64,000 nt of DNA from NCBI RefSeq assembly GCF_030265065.1, contig NC_080413.1:20931501-20995500 (forward strand). Direction: 5' to 3'. A model generated the notes under the pieces. It did no database searches and was not told where the DNA came from. It saw only the letters and a program-made list of their open reading frames with translations. The DNA is from Corythoichthys intestinalis (Eukaryota > Chordata > Actinopteri > Syngnathiformes > Syngnathidae). Made by a program: the position numbers and the translations under genes. Shown here in pieces: positions 13,201 to 22,559 of the stretch; the first letter of the stretch is position 1; each line of letters starts with the position of its first letter.

Positions 13201-14880
13201 TAGTGGCTTGAACACCAACATTAAGATTCCAATTATGGGTGATCTGACCTATGAGTTCTCCATGAAAGCACCAATGATTACTCTCAAAAGTGATGCCAGC
13301 ATTCTCAACCAGGACAGCTTCATCATCAAACTCGATACATCCTCATCTTCAGAATGTGAGTTTCTAACAGGGAAATTTCAAGGAAACACTAATGTTAACA
13401 TAGCCGGTGGATTCAAAATGGCCTCTGACCTAGCTTTAAAACATAAAATGTTGGAAGGAAACCATGGCAGCAACATCATCTTGGATTATGAAAATTTCGA
13501 CGCCTCCATCATCAATTCAGTAAAGGTTCATCTGCCTTCTGAGACTATGGAAATCCACCAAGACATTACTCCAAACAATTTTGTTTTCTCTCTGTCCACT
13601 CCATCTGCTGGTCACATTGCAGTTCAGATGCTGACCAAGCGCCCGGCACAAGTGAACGCAAGACTCTATGGTCGTTATCCTGTAAGTACAAACTTTTTTT
13701 TTTCATTTCGTTTTACATTTTCATGAAAACTTTCGAGAAAACTATAGAGTTCTAAATTTTATACCAATGTGTTGTTCTGCAGACTGAACCACAAACAGAC
13801 ATCGATATCTTGGCCCTGAAGATGTCTGTGATGAATTCTGAGAAGCTGAATATTCAGACTTCCTGGAACATGGAGATGCCATATGAAGTGATGCTGGAAC
13901 TGAAGAATAATGTACCCGATGTTGTCCAAACGGTCTCTACTCCCGTTGTCATGACATATGATCAAATCTACAGATATGCAAGAAGCCTTGAGGGGTCACT
14001 AGAGGAGACAAGGAACCAGGGTGCGGTTTTGTTGAATAAGGCTATTGAAAATTTTGCAGCAGTTAATCCCTCTGATATTATAACATCTGCCAAAGACCAG
14101 ACCGTTATTACTGTTAGAAAATACCAAACGAAATTTGAGCTTTTTCTCGATGCTGCAGTTAAATTCTTGAGAGAAACCAAGTTTGCAATCCCAGGTTATG
14201 CACAAAGGCTGTCTGGGCTTGAAGTAATTGAGAAATGTAAAACCTTTATTGTTGAAGTATATGAAGAAGCCAACCAGATATTCTCAGAGTTCGTCTCATC
14301 TACTTTGAAAGTATACATTGAGTCATTTGAAGCCACTGAATTCACATTTCCTGGTTCCAGTCTTACTGTGAGTGGAAGAGAAATTTTGAAAGACTCGTTC
14401 AACAGTCTGGTCAAAGTTTTTGCACAATTTGATGCCGCAGTGCGACAAATAGGAGGTCAGGCAATTGAATATATTGAAAGGGATCTTTCTGCATTACTGA
14501 AGAGGCTGCGCCAAATTTTAAGATCCGAAGATGTAAAAAATGTTCCAGCCTTGGTGACCGACTTTTACGAGGATGCTATTAACTCCCGTTCCTTTACTTG
14601 GATAGTGAAACAGATTGAGACGGTCCACCACATAATTAGTGAATACCTTAAAACTGTGGCAACAAACCTACAGAACATTCTGGCCGACATCTCCATTGAA
14701 CAGCTTCAAACAGACATCCAGTCGTCAACTGACTCAATGCTGAAACGGGCTAATGCTTTCCATGACAATGTCATCAAAGTCCTGAAGGAGAAAAGTAAAA
14801 CTGTTGAAACATTTGTAAGAGTAGGTGACAGACAAATGGAGCTGGATATTCCTTTTCCTTTTGTTCCACAGTTCAACTAA
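1264..14880 (+). CDS. apob: Apolipoprotein B (5' exons outside window)
   Basis: Large secreted lipoprotein scaffold that carries triglyceride and cholesterol from liver, intestine or yolk. Exons read: 1264-1420, 2103-2255, 3429-3553, 3634-3719, 3811-4261, 4346-4463, 4781-4927, 5007-5218, 5296-5515, 5620-5793, 5877-6080, 6163-6330, 6436-6641, 6738-6905, 7007-7128, 7242-7443, 7561-7745, 7852-8027, 8663-8778, 8893-9194, 9285-13681, 13783-14880. Phases join without a stop to give about 3,061 residues. The first visible exon (NPLKVKVEL, then YPEEDEP and ILNIKRGI) matches human exon 4, so signal peptide and exons 1-3 are upstream. Exons up to about 9194 form the vitellogenin-like lipid-transfer module; the giant exon holds beta and amphipathic-helix domains ([21 protein letters not shown]). 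Human apoB is 4,563 aa, so this protein is much shorter. The last part is a single exon. It may be one of several teleost apoB paralogues. Confidence 0.93.
2290..3358. mobile_element. Non-autonomous hAT-like element in apoB intron
   Basis: About 1.07 kb with terminal inverted repeats: the left end starts CAGTGCTTCTCAA and the right end reads CAGTACTTGTCAA on the minus strand, both running into C-rich CGCCCC sequence. Flanking 8-bp target copies are GGTTAATG (2282-2289) and GTTTTATG (3359-3366), matching at 6 of 8. An 8-bp target and CAG termini fit hAT. No transposase was recognised. Confidence 0.75.
8039..8587. mobile_element. Palindromic MITE (8-bp target) in apoB intron
   Basis: A 549-bp near-palindrome. 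It opens GGTAACACTTTATAATAACT and closes with the reverse complement, and the arms stay complementary for well over 100 bases (motifs GTTAACA, CTTCACAAATCAACAAT). Flanks TATTCACC (8031-8038) and AATTCACC (8588-8595) match at 7 of 8. No coding capacity. Confidence 0.82.
13385..13417 (+). other. apob: apoB segment aligned with LDL-receptor site B
   Basis: Within the giant exon the local order [35 protein letters not shown] lines up with human LLSSSSS, LEGTTRLTRKRGLKLATALSL, VEGSHNS. The human basic cluster RLTRKRGLK is site B, which contacts the LDL receptor. Here the aligned residues are NVNIAGGFK, with one lysine and no arginine. The flanking match makes the alignment convincing, so the basic motif is absent in this protein. 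Confidence 0.7.
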
Positions 14881-15075
14881 CGTCCTTGACCAACTACACC
14901 ATACTGTTGCGACAGTCTTTGTAACGGAAAGACCATTCTAAGAATGAAAACTGTACACTAAATGTCATGTTTATTTTCCATTTTGTTCATTACACACCCA
15001 CTGCCTATTGTTCCTCATTTGTATGTTGTATTGTACTATTTAAAACCTGCTTCCTTAATTAAAGACCGTTTTTAC
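14881..15075 (+). other. apoB 3' untranslated region (putative)
   Basis: AT-rich sequence follows the TAA stop at 14878-14880. An ATTAAA variant poly(A) signal lies near 15058-15063, giving a 3' UTR of roughly 200 bases. The exact end is inferred. Confidence 0.45.
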
Positions 15076-15543
15076 TGCACACCCTGTATCATGCTTTTAG
15101 CCAGTATCACAGTATGTATAGAAGCAAATATGCTTTTTGTAATTTTTGAAAATTCTTAATTATCTAATGACTCAATATTATATACTTTGATTCAGGAGGG
15201 AAAACCAATCAAAACAGCTAAAGTGTGTCATCAGGAAAACAATGAGAAACAATGGGAGAAACTTTCAAACCAGTCCCTCCCATACATCTATGAGTCATTT
15301 GTATTGTCAGGTCTAAATATAGCAGAGCAACATATGGGTAAGGCAGTGACACAATTCTCTAATCGCTGAACACATGGGGGGAAAAAACAGTCAGTTTGAC
15401 AGTTGATAGTGAAATAATCATTTTAAAAATGGTTTAAAAAGAGTTTGTGTAGTTTATTTACAGTAAATGGTCGTGGAAATTAATAAGCAGCTTTAGAGTG
15501 AACACACATTGTACCCAGTGGGCATTCTCCCACTGGTTTTACA

Positions 15544-15844
15544 TATATCTGTAATGTTAAATATCAATATTTTCCATTGATTTGATTGACATGCTGTCAC
15601 CTAAGATTTTATATGCATACCTTCGTTGACAGCCATGGTGGTATACATTGAATCTCATGTACTGTATTTGCCAAACTTCAGTAAATGTATTGCAGAAAAG
15701 GCCATTTTGAGATCAAGATCATTCACAAAGCTGGTTATCAGGATCATACAAACACACTATTTTTTGAGTCAAAATTTCTCAAGTTTCCCAATATCGTACA
15801 ATACCAAACAGCGCAAATAATGTTCAAAGCTAGAAAAAAATTAT
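15544..15844 (+). repeat. Direct duplication, left copy
   Basis: About 300 bases from TATATCTGTAATGTTAAATA to AAAAAAATTAT. It recurs at 17453-17744 in the same orientation with scattered substitutions and small indels. The Tc1 element at 15847 starts two bases after this copy ends. Confidence 0.85.
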
Positions 15845-15846
15845 CA

Positions 15847-17452
15847 CAGTGGGGCAAATAAGTATTTAGTAAACCACCAATTGTGAAAGTTCTCCTACTT
15901 GAAAAGATTAGCGAGGCCTGTAATTGTCATTATGGGTAAACCTCAACCATAAGAGACAGAATGTGGGGAAAAAAAACAGAAAATCACATTGTTTGATTTT
16001 TAAAGAATTTATTTCCAAATTAGAGTGGAAAATAAGTATTTGGTCAACCTACAAACAAGCAAGATTTCTGGCTGTCAAAGAGGTCTAACTTCTTCTAACG
16101 AGGTCTAACGAGGCTCCACTCGTTACCTGTATGGCACCGGTTTTAACTCATTATCGGTATAAAAGACACCTGTGCACAATCTCAGTCAGTCACACTCCAA
16201 ACTCCACTATGGCTAAGACCAAACAGCTGTCGAAGGACACCAGAGACAAAATTGTAGAACTGCACCAGGCTGGGAAGACTGAATCTGCAATAGGTAAAAA
16301 CGCTTGGTGTAAAGAAATCAACTGTGGGAGCAATAATTAGAAAATGGAAGACATACAAGACCACTGATAATCTCCCTCGATCTGGGGCTCCATGCAAGAT
16401 CTCAACCCGTGGCGTCAAAATGATAACAAGAACGGTGAGCAAAAATCCTAGAACCACACGGGGGGACCTAGTGAATGACCTACAGAGAGCTGGGACCATA
16501 GTAACAAAGGCTACTATCAGTAACACAATGCGCCGCCAGGGACTCAAATCCTGCACTGCCAGACGTGTCCCCCTGCTGAAGCCAGTATACGTCCAGGCCC
16601 GTCTGCGGTTCACTAGAAAGCATTTGGATGATCCAGATGAGGACTGGCTGAATGTGTTATGGTCAGATGAAACCAAAATAGAATTTTTTGGTAGAAATAC
16701 AGGTTCTTGTGTTTGAAGGAGAAAGAATACTGAATTGCATCCAAAGAACACCATACCCACTGTGAAGCATGGGGGTGCAAACATCATGATTTGGGGCTGT
16801 TTTTCTGCAAAGGGACCAGGACGACTGATCTGTGTAAGGGAAAGAATGAATGGGGCCATGTACTGTATCGAGAGATTTTGAGTGAAAATCTCCTTCCATC
16901 AGCAAGGGCACTGAAGATGAGACGTGGCTGGATCTTTCAGCATGACAATGATCCCAAACACACAGCCAGGGCCACAAAGGAGTGGCTTCGTAAGAAGCAT
17001 TTCAAGCTCCTGGAGTGGCCTAGCCAGTCTCCAGATCTCAACCCCACCAAAAATCTGTGGAGGGAGTTGAAAGTCCATGTTGCCCAACGACAGCCCCAAA
17101 ACATCACTGCTCTAGAGGAGATCTGCATGGAGGAATGGGCCAAAATACAAGCAACAGTGTGTGAAAAGCTTGTGAAGAGTTACAGAAAACGTTTGGCCTC
17201 CGTTATTGCCAACAAAGGGTACATAACAAAGTATTGAGATGAACTTTTGGTGTTGATCAAATACTTATTTTCTACCATGATTTGCTAATAAATTCTTTAA
17301 AAATCAAACAATGTGATTTTCTGGTTTTTTCCCCACATTCTGTCTCTTATGGTTGAGGTTTACCCATGTTGACAATTACAGGCCTCTCTAATATTTTCAA
17401 GTGGGAGAACTTGCACAATTAGTAGTTGACTAAATACTTATTTGTCCCACTG
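15847..17452 (+). mobile_element. Tc1 transposon, inactivated
   Basis: 1.6 kb Tc1/mariner element with inverted termini (CAGTGGGGCAAATAAGTATT at the left, complementary at the right). The target TA is intact at 17453-17454 but reads CA at 15845-15846. The transposase runs 16209-17237: MAKTKQLSKDTRDKIVELHQ begins the N-terminal helix-turn-helix, then [11 protein letters not shown] (first D), HDNDPKHTA (second D) and [11 protein letters not shown], where the third acidic residue of the usual SPDLNPIENLW has become K. The frame shifts once after the HTH (about 16,290-16,325), meets a TGA near 16,714, and shifts again around 16,790-16,870. It cannot make the usual 340-aa enzyme. Confidence 0.95.
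16209..17237 (+). pseudogene. Tc1 transposase pseudogene
   Basis: Broken reading frame of the element at 15847-17452. It starts MAKTKQLSKDTRDKIV and ends [15 protein letters not shown], both standard Tc1 ends. Two frameshifts, an internal stop and loss of the third catalytic acidic residue make it non-functional. Neighbouring DNA is intergenic. Confidence 0.93.
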
Positions 17453-17744
17453 TATATCTGTAATGTTAAATACCAATATTTTCCATTGATTTGATTGACA
17501 TGCTGTCGCCTTAGATTTTATATGCATACCTACGTTGACAGCCATGGTTAATTGAATCTAATGTACTGTATTTGTCAAACTTCAGTAAATGTATTGCAGA
17601 AAAGGCCATTACTGATCATTCACAAAGCTGGTTATCAGGATCATACAAACACACCATTTTTAAAGTCAAAATTGCTCAAGTTTCCCGATATCGTACAATA
17701 CCGAACAGCACAAATAATGTTCAAAGTTATAAAAAAAATTATTA
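17453..17744 (+). repeat. Direct duplication, right copy
   Basis: Second copy of 15544-15844, starting exactly at the right TA of the Tc1 element and running to AAAAAAAATTATTA. It shares GCAGAAAAGGCCATT and TATCAGGATCATACAAACAC with the left copy, plus small indels. Confidence 0.85.
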
Positions 17745-17958
17745 CCTCAGAATATACAGCAGTTGTTTACAATCTATGAAAAAAGTTACAATTTACGGGG
17801 ATATTGGGACTTCAAAGAACTCAGTTATCGGAGAACAAGGAAAGGTTTTGCTTATCAGTATGTGGGGTGAGACTACTGAAATTTAGAGTGGATTTAAAAG
17901 AATGTACAAATATGGGACCATTTAAGAAACTGTCTAAAGGTAATATTTTCAAAAAATA

Positions 17959-18038
17959 CAGTGGGGAGAACAAGTATTTGATACACTGCCAATGGGTTTT
18001 CCCATTGGCAGTGTATCAAATACTTGTTCTCCCCACTG
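17959..18038. mobile_element. 80-bp perfect palindrome made of Tc1 ends
   Basis: Two 38-base arms (starting CAGTGGGGAGAACAAGTATT) are exact reverse complements around a TTTT loop, with TA on both sides (17957-17958 and 18039-18040). The arms are the terminal repeat of a known fish Tc1 family. No internal sequence remains. Confidence 0.9.
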
Positions 18039-18073
18039 TATAAGGATTAGGGAGATGTGGATAACATCTAGGG

Positions 18074-18300
18074 CAGGGGTGGGCAAACCGGTCCTCGAGG
18101 GCCGCAGAGGGTCCTGGTCTTTGTACCAACTGGTTCAGCACAGACAGTTTGACCAATGAGGTTTCAGCGGAAACAAGAAGCACCTGACTGCAATCAACTG
18201 ATTGTATGAAACCAGATTGGTGAACGGCTGTCCTCATAATGGGTTTGAACAAAAACCCGCACCCACTGCGGCCCTTTGTGGAATAGTTTGCCCACCCCTG
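18074..18300. mobile_element. hAT MITE with perfect 8-bp target duplication
   Basis: 227 bp with inverted ends CAGGGGTGGGCAAAC at both termini, followed by GGCCGCAG on each arm. ATCTAGGG is repeated exactly at 18066-18073 and 18301-18308. The element is too small to encode a protein. Confidence 0.92.
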
Positions 18301-18359
18301 ATCTAGGGTGTTGTGATAATTGAGACATATTGTGATATGCGATATTCAGGTTTTTTATA

Positions 18360-18642
18360 TATTCATTTATGTTTTCTGGGCTGATTTAAGGACTAGGCCT
18401 TTGCGACACTTGCGTATAGGTAACATGTAGGGTTATACTGTATGTTGGGATTGTATAAGTGTTAAATGTATGGACTGGAACTGATATGTCAGAATTAAGG
18501 ACAAGGGGTGGGAGTAAATAGGTTATTTTTTCTTACTCCTTTTCGAATACTCATGTTAAGTTCTTCTTTTCTTTTGTTTGATTATTGTCACTGATTGGTA
18601 CTTGTGTACTGAATATTTGAAATAAACATGTTCAATCAATAC
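18360..18642 (+). repeat. Possible LINE 3' tail
   Basis: Ends GGGTGGGAGTAAATAGGTTA, TTCTTACTCCTTTTCGAATA, then GAAATAAACATGTTCAATCA, which resembles the 3' tail of fish non-LTR elements. No reverse transcriptase is present. Family assignment is by memory only. Confidence 0.35.
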
Positions 18643-20610
18643 CATGTTAGTTAGTAATGGCAGTTAGCCATTTGTGCTGGAAAATACTTAGACCATAAAA
18701 AAAGTGATGTGATCATTTTCATTATGTTAAATGTAGTTTGAACTGTGCATTTCTCTAATAAACGATGGAATATAGTATACAATATTCCAAATATCAGATG
18801 GCTGCTCTTTTGAATTTGTCAGAAAAATATTTGTATTAAAAAAAAAAAATGCGTTTTCATGTTATGGGACATTTCCAGAGAACAATTATCTCAGATTTAA
18901 TTAACATTTACCATAAATGGTCAGCAAACAACTCTGGACATTGATGAAATACCTTAATCATTATCAATTTTTTTTTTTTTTTCAGATTAGTTTTCATTTG
19001 AGGCACATCAAAATAAGACCAAAGAATGACATCACTTGAAACCCATTTTTATTCATTCATCCAGAAAAAGAGCTGCGTGTTTTTAAATACAAAAATAAAA
19101 TGCTCCCGTTCCCCAATTAAAAACTAGAGAATGCAATGCATTGCATAAATATTTAATGTTCATAAGCATTAAATGGTTTGGTTTGGCACATACTCAGTAA
19201 TTTTCCTCAGCATAATTGTAGAAAACCAGACCAATCTGAGTGGCAGTCATATGTATAAATTCAAATCCATTGACAACTACAGACACAACAGGGGAGCTAG
19301 TGTGGGAATAATCAGGTGGTGCAGCATAATGCATTCCTGCCCTGGAAGTCAGCAAAAAGCCCAGTAACACATGGTAGGTGGGAATGTGACTTTAACATCA
19401 TTGTCATTTATAAAAGATACTCTCTCCCCAAATTTTTTTTCAATAATGATTGTTACAGTAAAAAAGTGACATTTTCCTCGGTAGTGTAATCAAGGAATAC
19501 AACAGATATGAAATTCTCTTGTTTAACAGTTTATAGTTCACAAGGTTTGGCCAAAATTATTTCAATTGAGGAAAAAGTAACTGAAAAACATTACAAGCAT
19601 AATAATGTTTGTCCATAACAAAGAAATACATTCATAGTCATAAATCTGACACTGGTGGATTATCACACAGTAATTGTGCATATATCTCAGTTTAATGAGT
19701 TAATTCATCTTAAACTCAATTTTACAGATTTAAAAAATTGCACAATCGGTGCCCAATGTCTCGCTTTGTATTTTCAATGCCAGCATGTGGCTTAGTCCCA
19801 TGTCAGCTCATGCAATTAGCACATTGAGCTACAGCACACAAATACTGTTCCGTGTTAGCAAAACCGTTGAGTTTAGAAACCTTGTTTCAAATCTAAACCC
19901 AAATGTTAACAGTTTCAAGAATTCTGTATTTAGCGTCAACACTTAACTGGTACTCATAACTAGTTGCCTATAACAACTATAATGTGCTTATCACGTACCT
20001 AAAAGACAAAAAAAGGAACCCCATTTTTCAAGCACTGCAAAAATTGCACTGAACTGCATCTTGGTACTGAATTCATATTATTGTTACAATTTGGACTAAG
20101 AAAATACTGTACATAGACTTCGAAGCTACGCCATGCCATTTTTAACATATTACAGCATTTAATGTTTAATTTTAGTAATCAGGAACTTTATAATTCATCA
20201 AGTTCAATACCCATCCCTAATGAACACTGTACAGTACATCATTTTCATACCAAATAAAGTTGTAAAACACTGTGCAATTTCTTCTAACGCTTAAGAAAAA
20301 AACAACAATTTCAATCTAAAATAAATAACAAGTGCAAATACAACTGCTTAAGCCCTAACAGTGGTCTTTATGTAGTACGTTCAATTATGAGCAGTCGTAA
20401 TGCAAACCTTTGAATAGGTAAGGGAATCTGTGTATCCTTTATCTAATAAATTTACAAATAGCAATTAAAAAGTGACTCATTATTTTAAATTTAACACAAA
20501 AATACATTTTTTTGATGGTTTTTGGGCTCAGATCAATAATACGAAATCGGAAAAGTGGGCTACATGCGTGAATTTAGTAGGCTGTTAACAAGCATTAGTG
20601 CAGATGTGTT
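18643..20610. other. Intergenic AT-rich DNA, no gene seen
   Basis: No convincing ORF or RNA gene was found. Part could be distal 3' UTR of the minus-strand Rho gene: TTTATT (AATAAA on minus) occurs near 19,044. I cannot fix an end point. Confidence 0.4.
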
Positions 20611-21041
20611 CCCAGATAGCAGGGCGGCGTTGAAAAGATGTTGGCTCAATATTCCCCTGTCGATCTTATATCATTGAATCAACGTTAACTTTTGCAGCCT
20701 CAATTAATGTTGTTTCAACGTTGAAATCCTTACAAAACCTAAACGTCATTTCGACTATTAATAATATTGGAACAACGCTGAATCAATGTTATGTTTTCGA
20801 CCAAAACGCCCGCTCATCCATAATTCAATGACTTTTGAATCATATTTCCTGGTCTGTCATAAATCAACTATTTGTCAACATTAGTTCATCAACTATAAAA
20901 CAATGTTAACCCAACCTTTGCCTGACATACCATAGAACAATGTTGTTTCAACATCACTTGACGTCAAAATTTTTTATGTCAACCATTCTGATGATTTTGA
21001 TGGAAAATCAACGTTTATTCAGTGTCGGTCTGCTATCTGGG
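20611..21041. mobile_element. Inverted-repeat MITE
   Basis: Left end CCCAGATAGCAGGGCGGCG is complementary to the right end (CCCAGATAGCAGACCGACA on minus). The body has repeated AACGTTGA and ATCAACGTT motifs. No clear target duplication; superfamily not assigned. Confidence 0.7.
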
Positions 21042-21329
21042 TTGTTAGCCAACACGATCGGCCAACAGAGGCAAGTACACAAGTCATTGTTCAAGAGTCA
21101 TTCGTTCCTCTATACAATACATCATTTTCCATACTGTATTGTGTCTGGTGGCTGTAGTTGTGGGTTGTAATACACAAAAATATCTCCCCTAAATGCTTGT
21201 TACCCAGTTTCCATCTCATGCGACCCTTCCACCATATTGTAGATGTAGGTCAAGTTGCGGGGCATATAGACAAATAATGACGAATAACACATACCAATTT
21301 AGAGTTCTCAGTTAACATAGCATATGTTA

Positions 21330-21445
21330 TTTTGTAAAGTTGAAGGAAACCCACACAGCCAGGCGAGAGCCAGGCGAGAGCCAGGATTCGAACCCGCAAC
21401 TGCAAAACTTTGAGGGTGAATATACTAACCACTGCCTCACACAAG
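21330..21445. repeat. Fragment of a common fish interspersed repeat
   Basis: Contains GAAACCCACACAGC, CCAGGATTCGAACCCGCAA and CTAACCACTGCCTCAC, typical of a widespread teleost repeat, plus a short tandem duplication of AGCCAGGCGAG. No function inferred. Confidence 0.45.
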
Positions 21446-21746
21446 TTTATATATCAGTCTCATTCAGTTTTTCTGGTGGATTAAAAAAAGTCACTCATTT
21501 TTTTGGATTTAAAAAAGTATGACCCATAGACTTAATAGCTACATGTAGTCAGTTTTAAAGGCAAAAAGTAGAGTTTCAACTCCGCCACCAATAAAAGCCA
21601 GCTCATGACACCCAAAACGTCCCTGCAGCGTGCCTGCGGCCCAAAACAAACGTCTTTGAGTCGTTTTTTTCTCCTTCTTTCAGGCTGGCCAACCCAGGGA
21701 GGGGCACTGCCCAAACAGGCCTAGGCGAGTCCCTGGAGCATTCAAG

Positions 21747-22358
21747 TCACATCAAAACACAACGCATGCCAGAACGTCCCCGTCCAGACTTTTTTTTCTG
21801 TAAGGCTGCCCTCGCCGCCGTCTCGAACACTTCCCAGATGCCATCTTTCGTCCTGGCCGAGCACTCCAAATAGTCGTGTGCGCCGATACGCGTGGCCATG
21901 GCTCGGCCGTCTTCGGGCCTCACCGGTTCCAGCTTGAGACGGGACAGTTCGTTCCTGACGTTCTCGTCGTTGCGAAGGTCCTTCTTGTTACCCACCAGAA
22001 TGATCGGCACGTTAGGGCAAAAGTGTTTCACCTCGGGAACCCATTTCTCCGGGATGTTTTCCAGCGAGTCCGGGCTGTCGACGGAGAAGCACATCAAAAT
22101 GACGTCCGTGTCTGGGTAGGAGAGCGGGCGTAGCCGGTCGTAGTCCTCCTGGCCCGCAGTGTCCCACAAAACCAATTGGACCTGCTTGGTATCCACCTCA
22201 ATGTCCGCCACGTATGTTTCGAACACAGTCGGGACGTACACTTCTGGGAACTCGTCTTTGCTGAACACGATCAGGAGACACGTTTTCCCGCACGCGCCGT
22301 CGCCCACGACCACAAGTTTCTTGCGGGTGTCGCACGCCGTTTGCGTCTCCTTCCCCAT
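21747..22358 (-). CDS. rhob: Intronless Rho GTPase, RHOB-locus type with divergent ends
   Basis: 203-aa Rho-family switch for actin and endosome signalling. Motifs: P-loop GDGACGKT, switch [16 protein letters not shown], switch [21 protein letters not shown], and SAR in place of the usual SAK. Start chosen at 22358 because CACCATGG is a strong Kozak context; upstream in-frame codons lack an ATG. A single exon, a position beside pum2 on the opposite strand, and a 16-residue tail after AALQ (as in human RHOB) favour RHOB over RHOA/RHOC. Odd points: N terminus is 7 residues longer ([11 protein letters not shown]); the residue equal to Asn41 of RhoA is Thr; the tail ends [12 protein letters not shown], so the RHOB palmitoylation cysteines are gone and the CAAX box CVLM favours farnesylation. 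A diverged RhoA-like retrocopy is the alternative. Confidence 0.85.
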   Translation of the reverse strand: MGKETQTACDTRKKLVVVGDGACGKTCLLIVFSKDEFPEVYVPTVFETYVADIEVDTKQVQLVLWDTAGQEDYDRLRPLSYPDTDVILMCFSVDSPDSLENIPEKWVPEVKHFCPNVPIILVGNKKDLRNDENVRNELSRLKLEPVRPEDGRAMATRIGAHDYLECSARTKDGIWEVFETAARAALQKKKSGRGRSGMRCVLM

Positions 22359-22435
22359 GGTGAAAGCCCTCAGACAAGCGGCAAAAAGTCTATGTTTTGT
22401 CTCGCGGTTGAAACACCTTTTAGCGCCCGGTGACA

Positions 22436-22545
22436 ACTCAGCGAGATCTCTTTATAAAGCAAAGTGGGGTTTCCTAAATATAGCAATCCAATCGGAAATA
22501 GGGAGGGCAACTTTGAGCTTGAGAAGCAACTGGTGATTGGACCTC
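22436..22545 (-). promoter_or_regulatory. rhob core promoter (TATA and CCAAT boxes)
   Basis: Upstream of the rhob start, TATAAA lies on the minus strand at 22451-22456, about 95 bases before the ATG. CCAAT motifs lie at 22536-22540 (minus) and inverted at 22488-22492. Human RHOB is known to use an inverted CCAAT box. Function is inferred from motif and position. Confidence 0.6.
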
Positions 22546-22559
22546 GCTGGGTTTTCCCC

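Noticed and set aside
15187-15369. 60-aa frame downstream of apoB
   Set aside because: No recognisable domain, no splice context, and it lies beyond the apoB poly(A) signal.
17959-18038. microRNA precursor
   Set aside because: Perfect arms, TA flanks and Tc1 terminal sequence indicate a transposon relic; miRNA hairpins normally have bulges.
22159-22536. 125-aa plus-strand open frame over the Rho gene
   Set aside because: It is the antisense shadow of the GTPase and its 5' flank; the minus strand has all Rho motifs.
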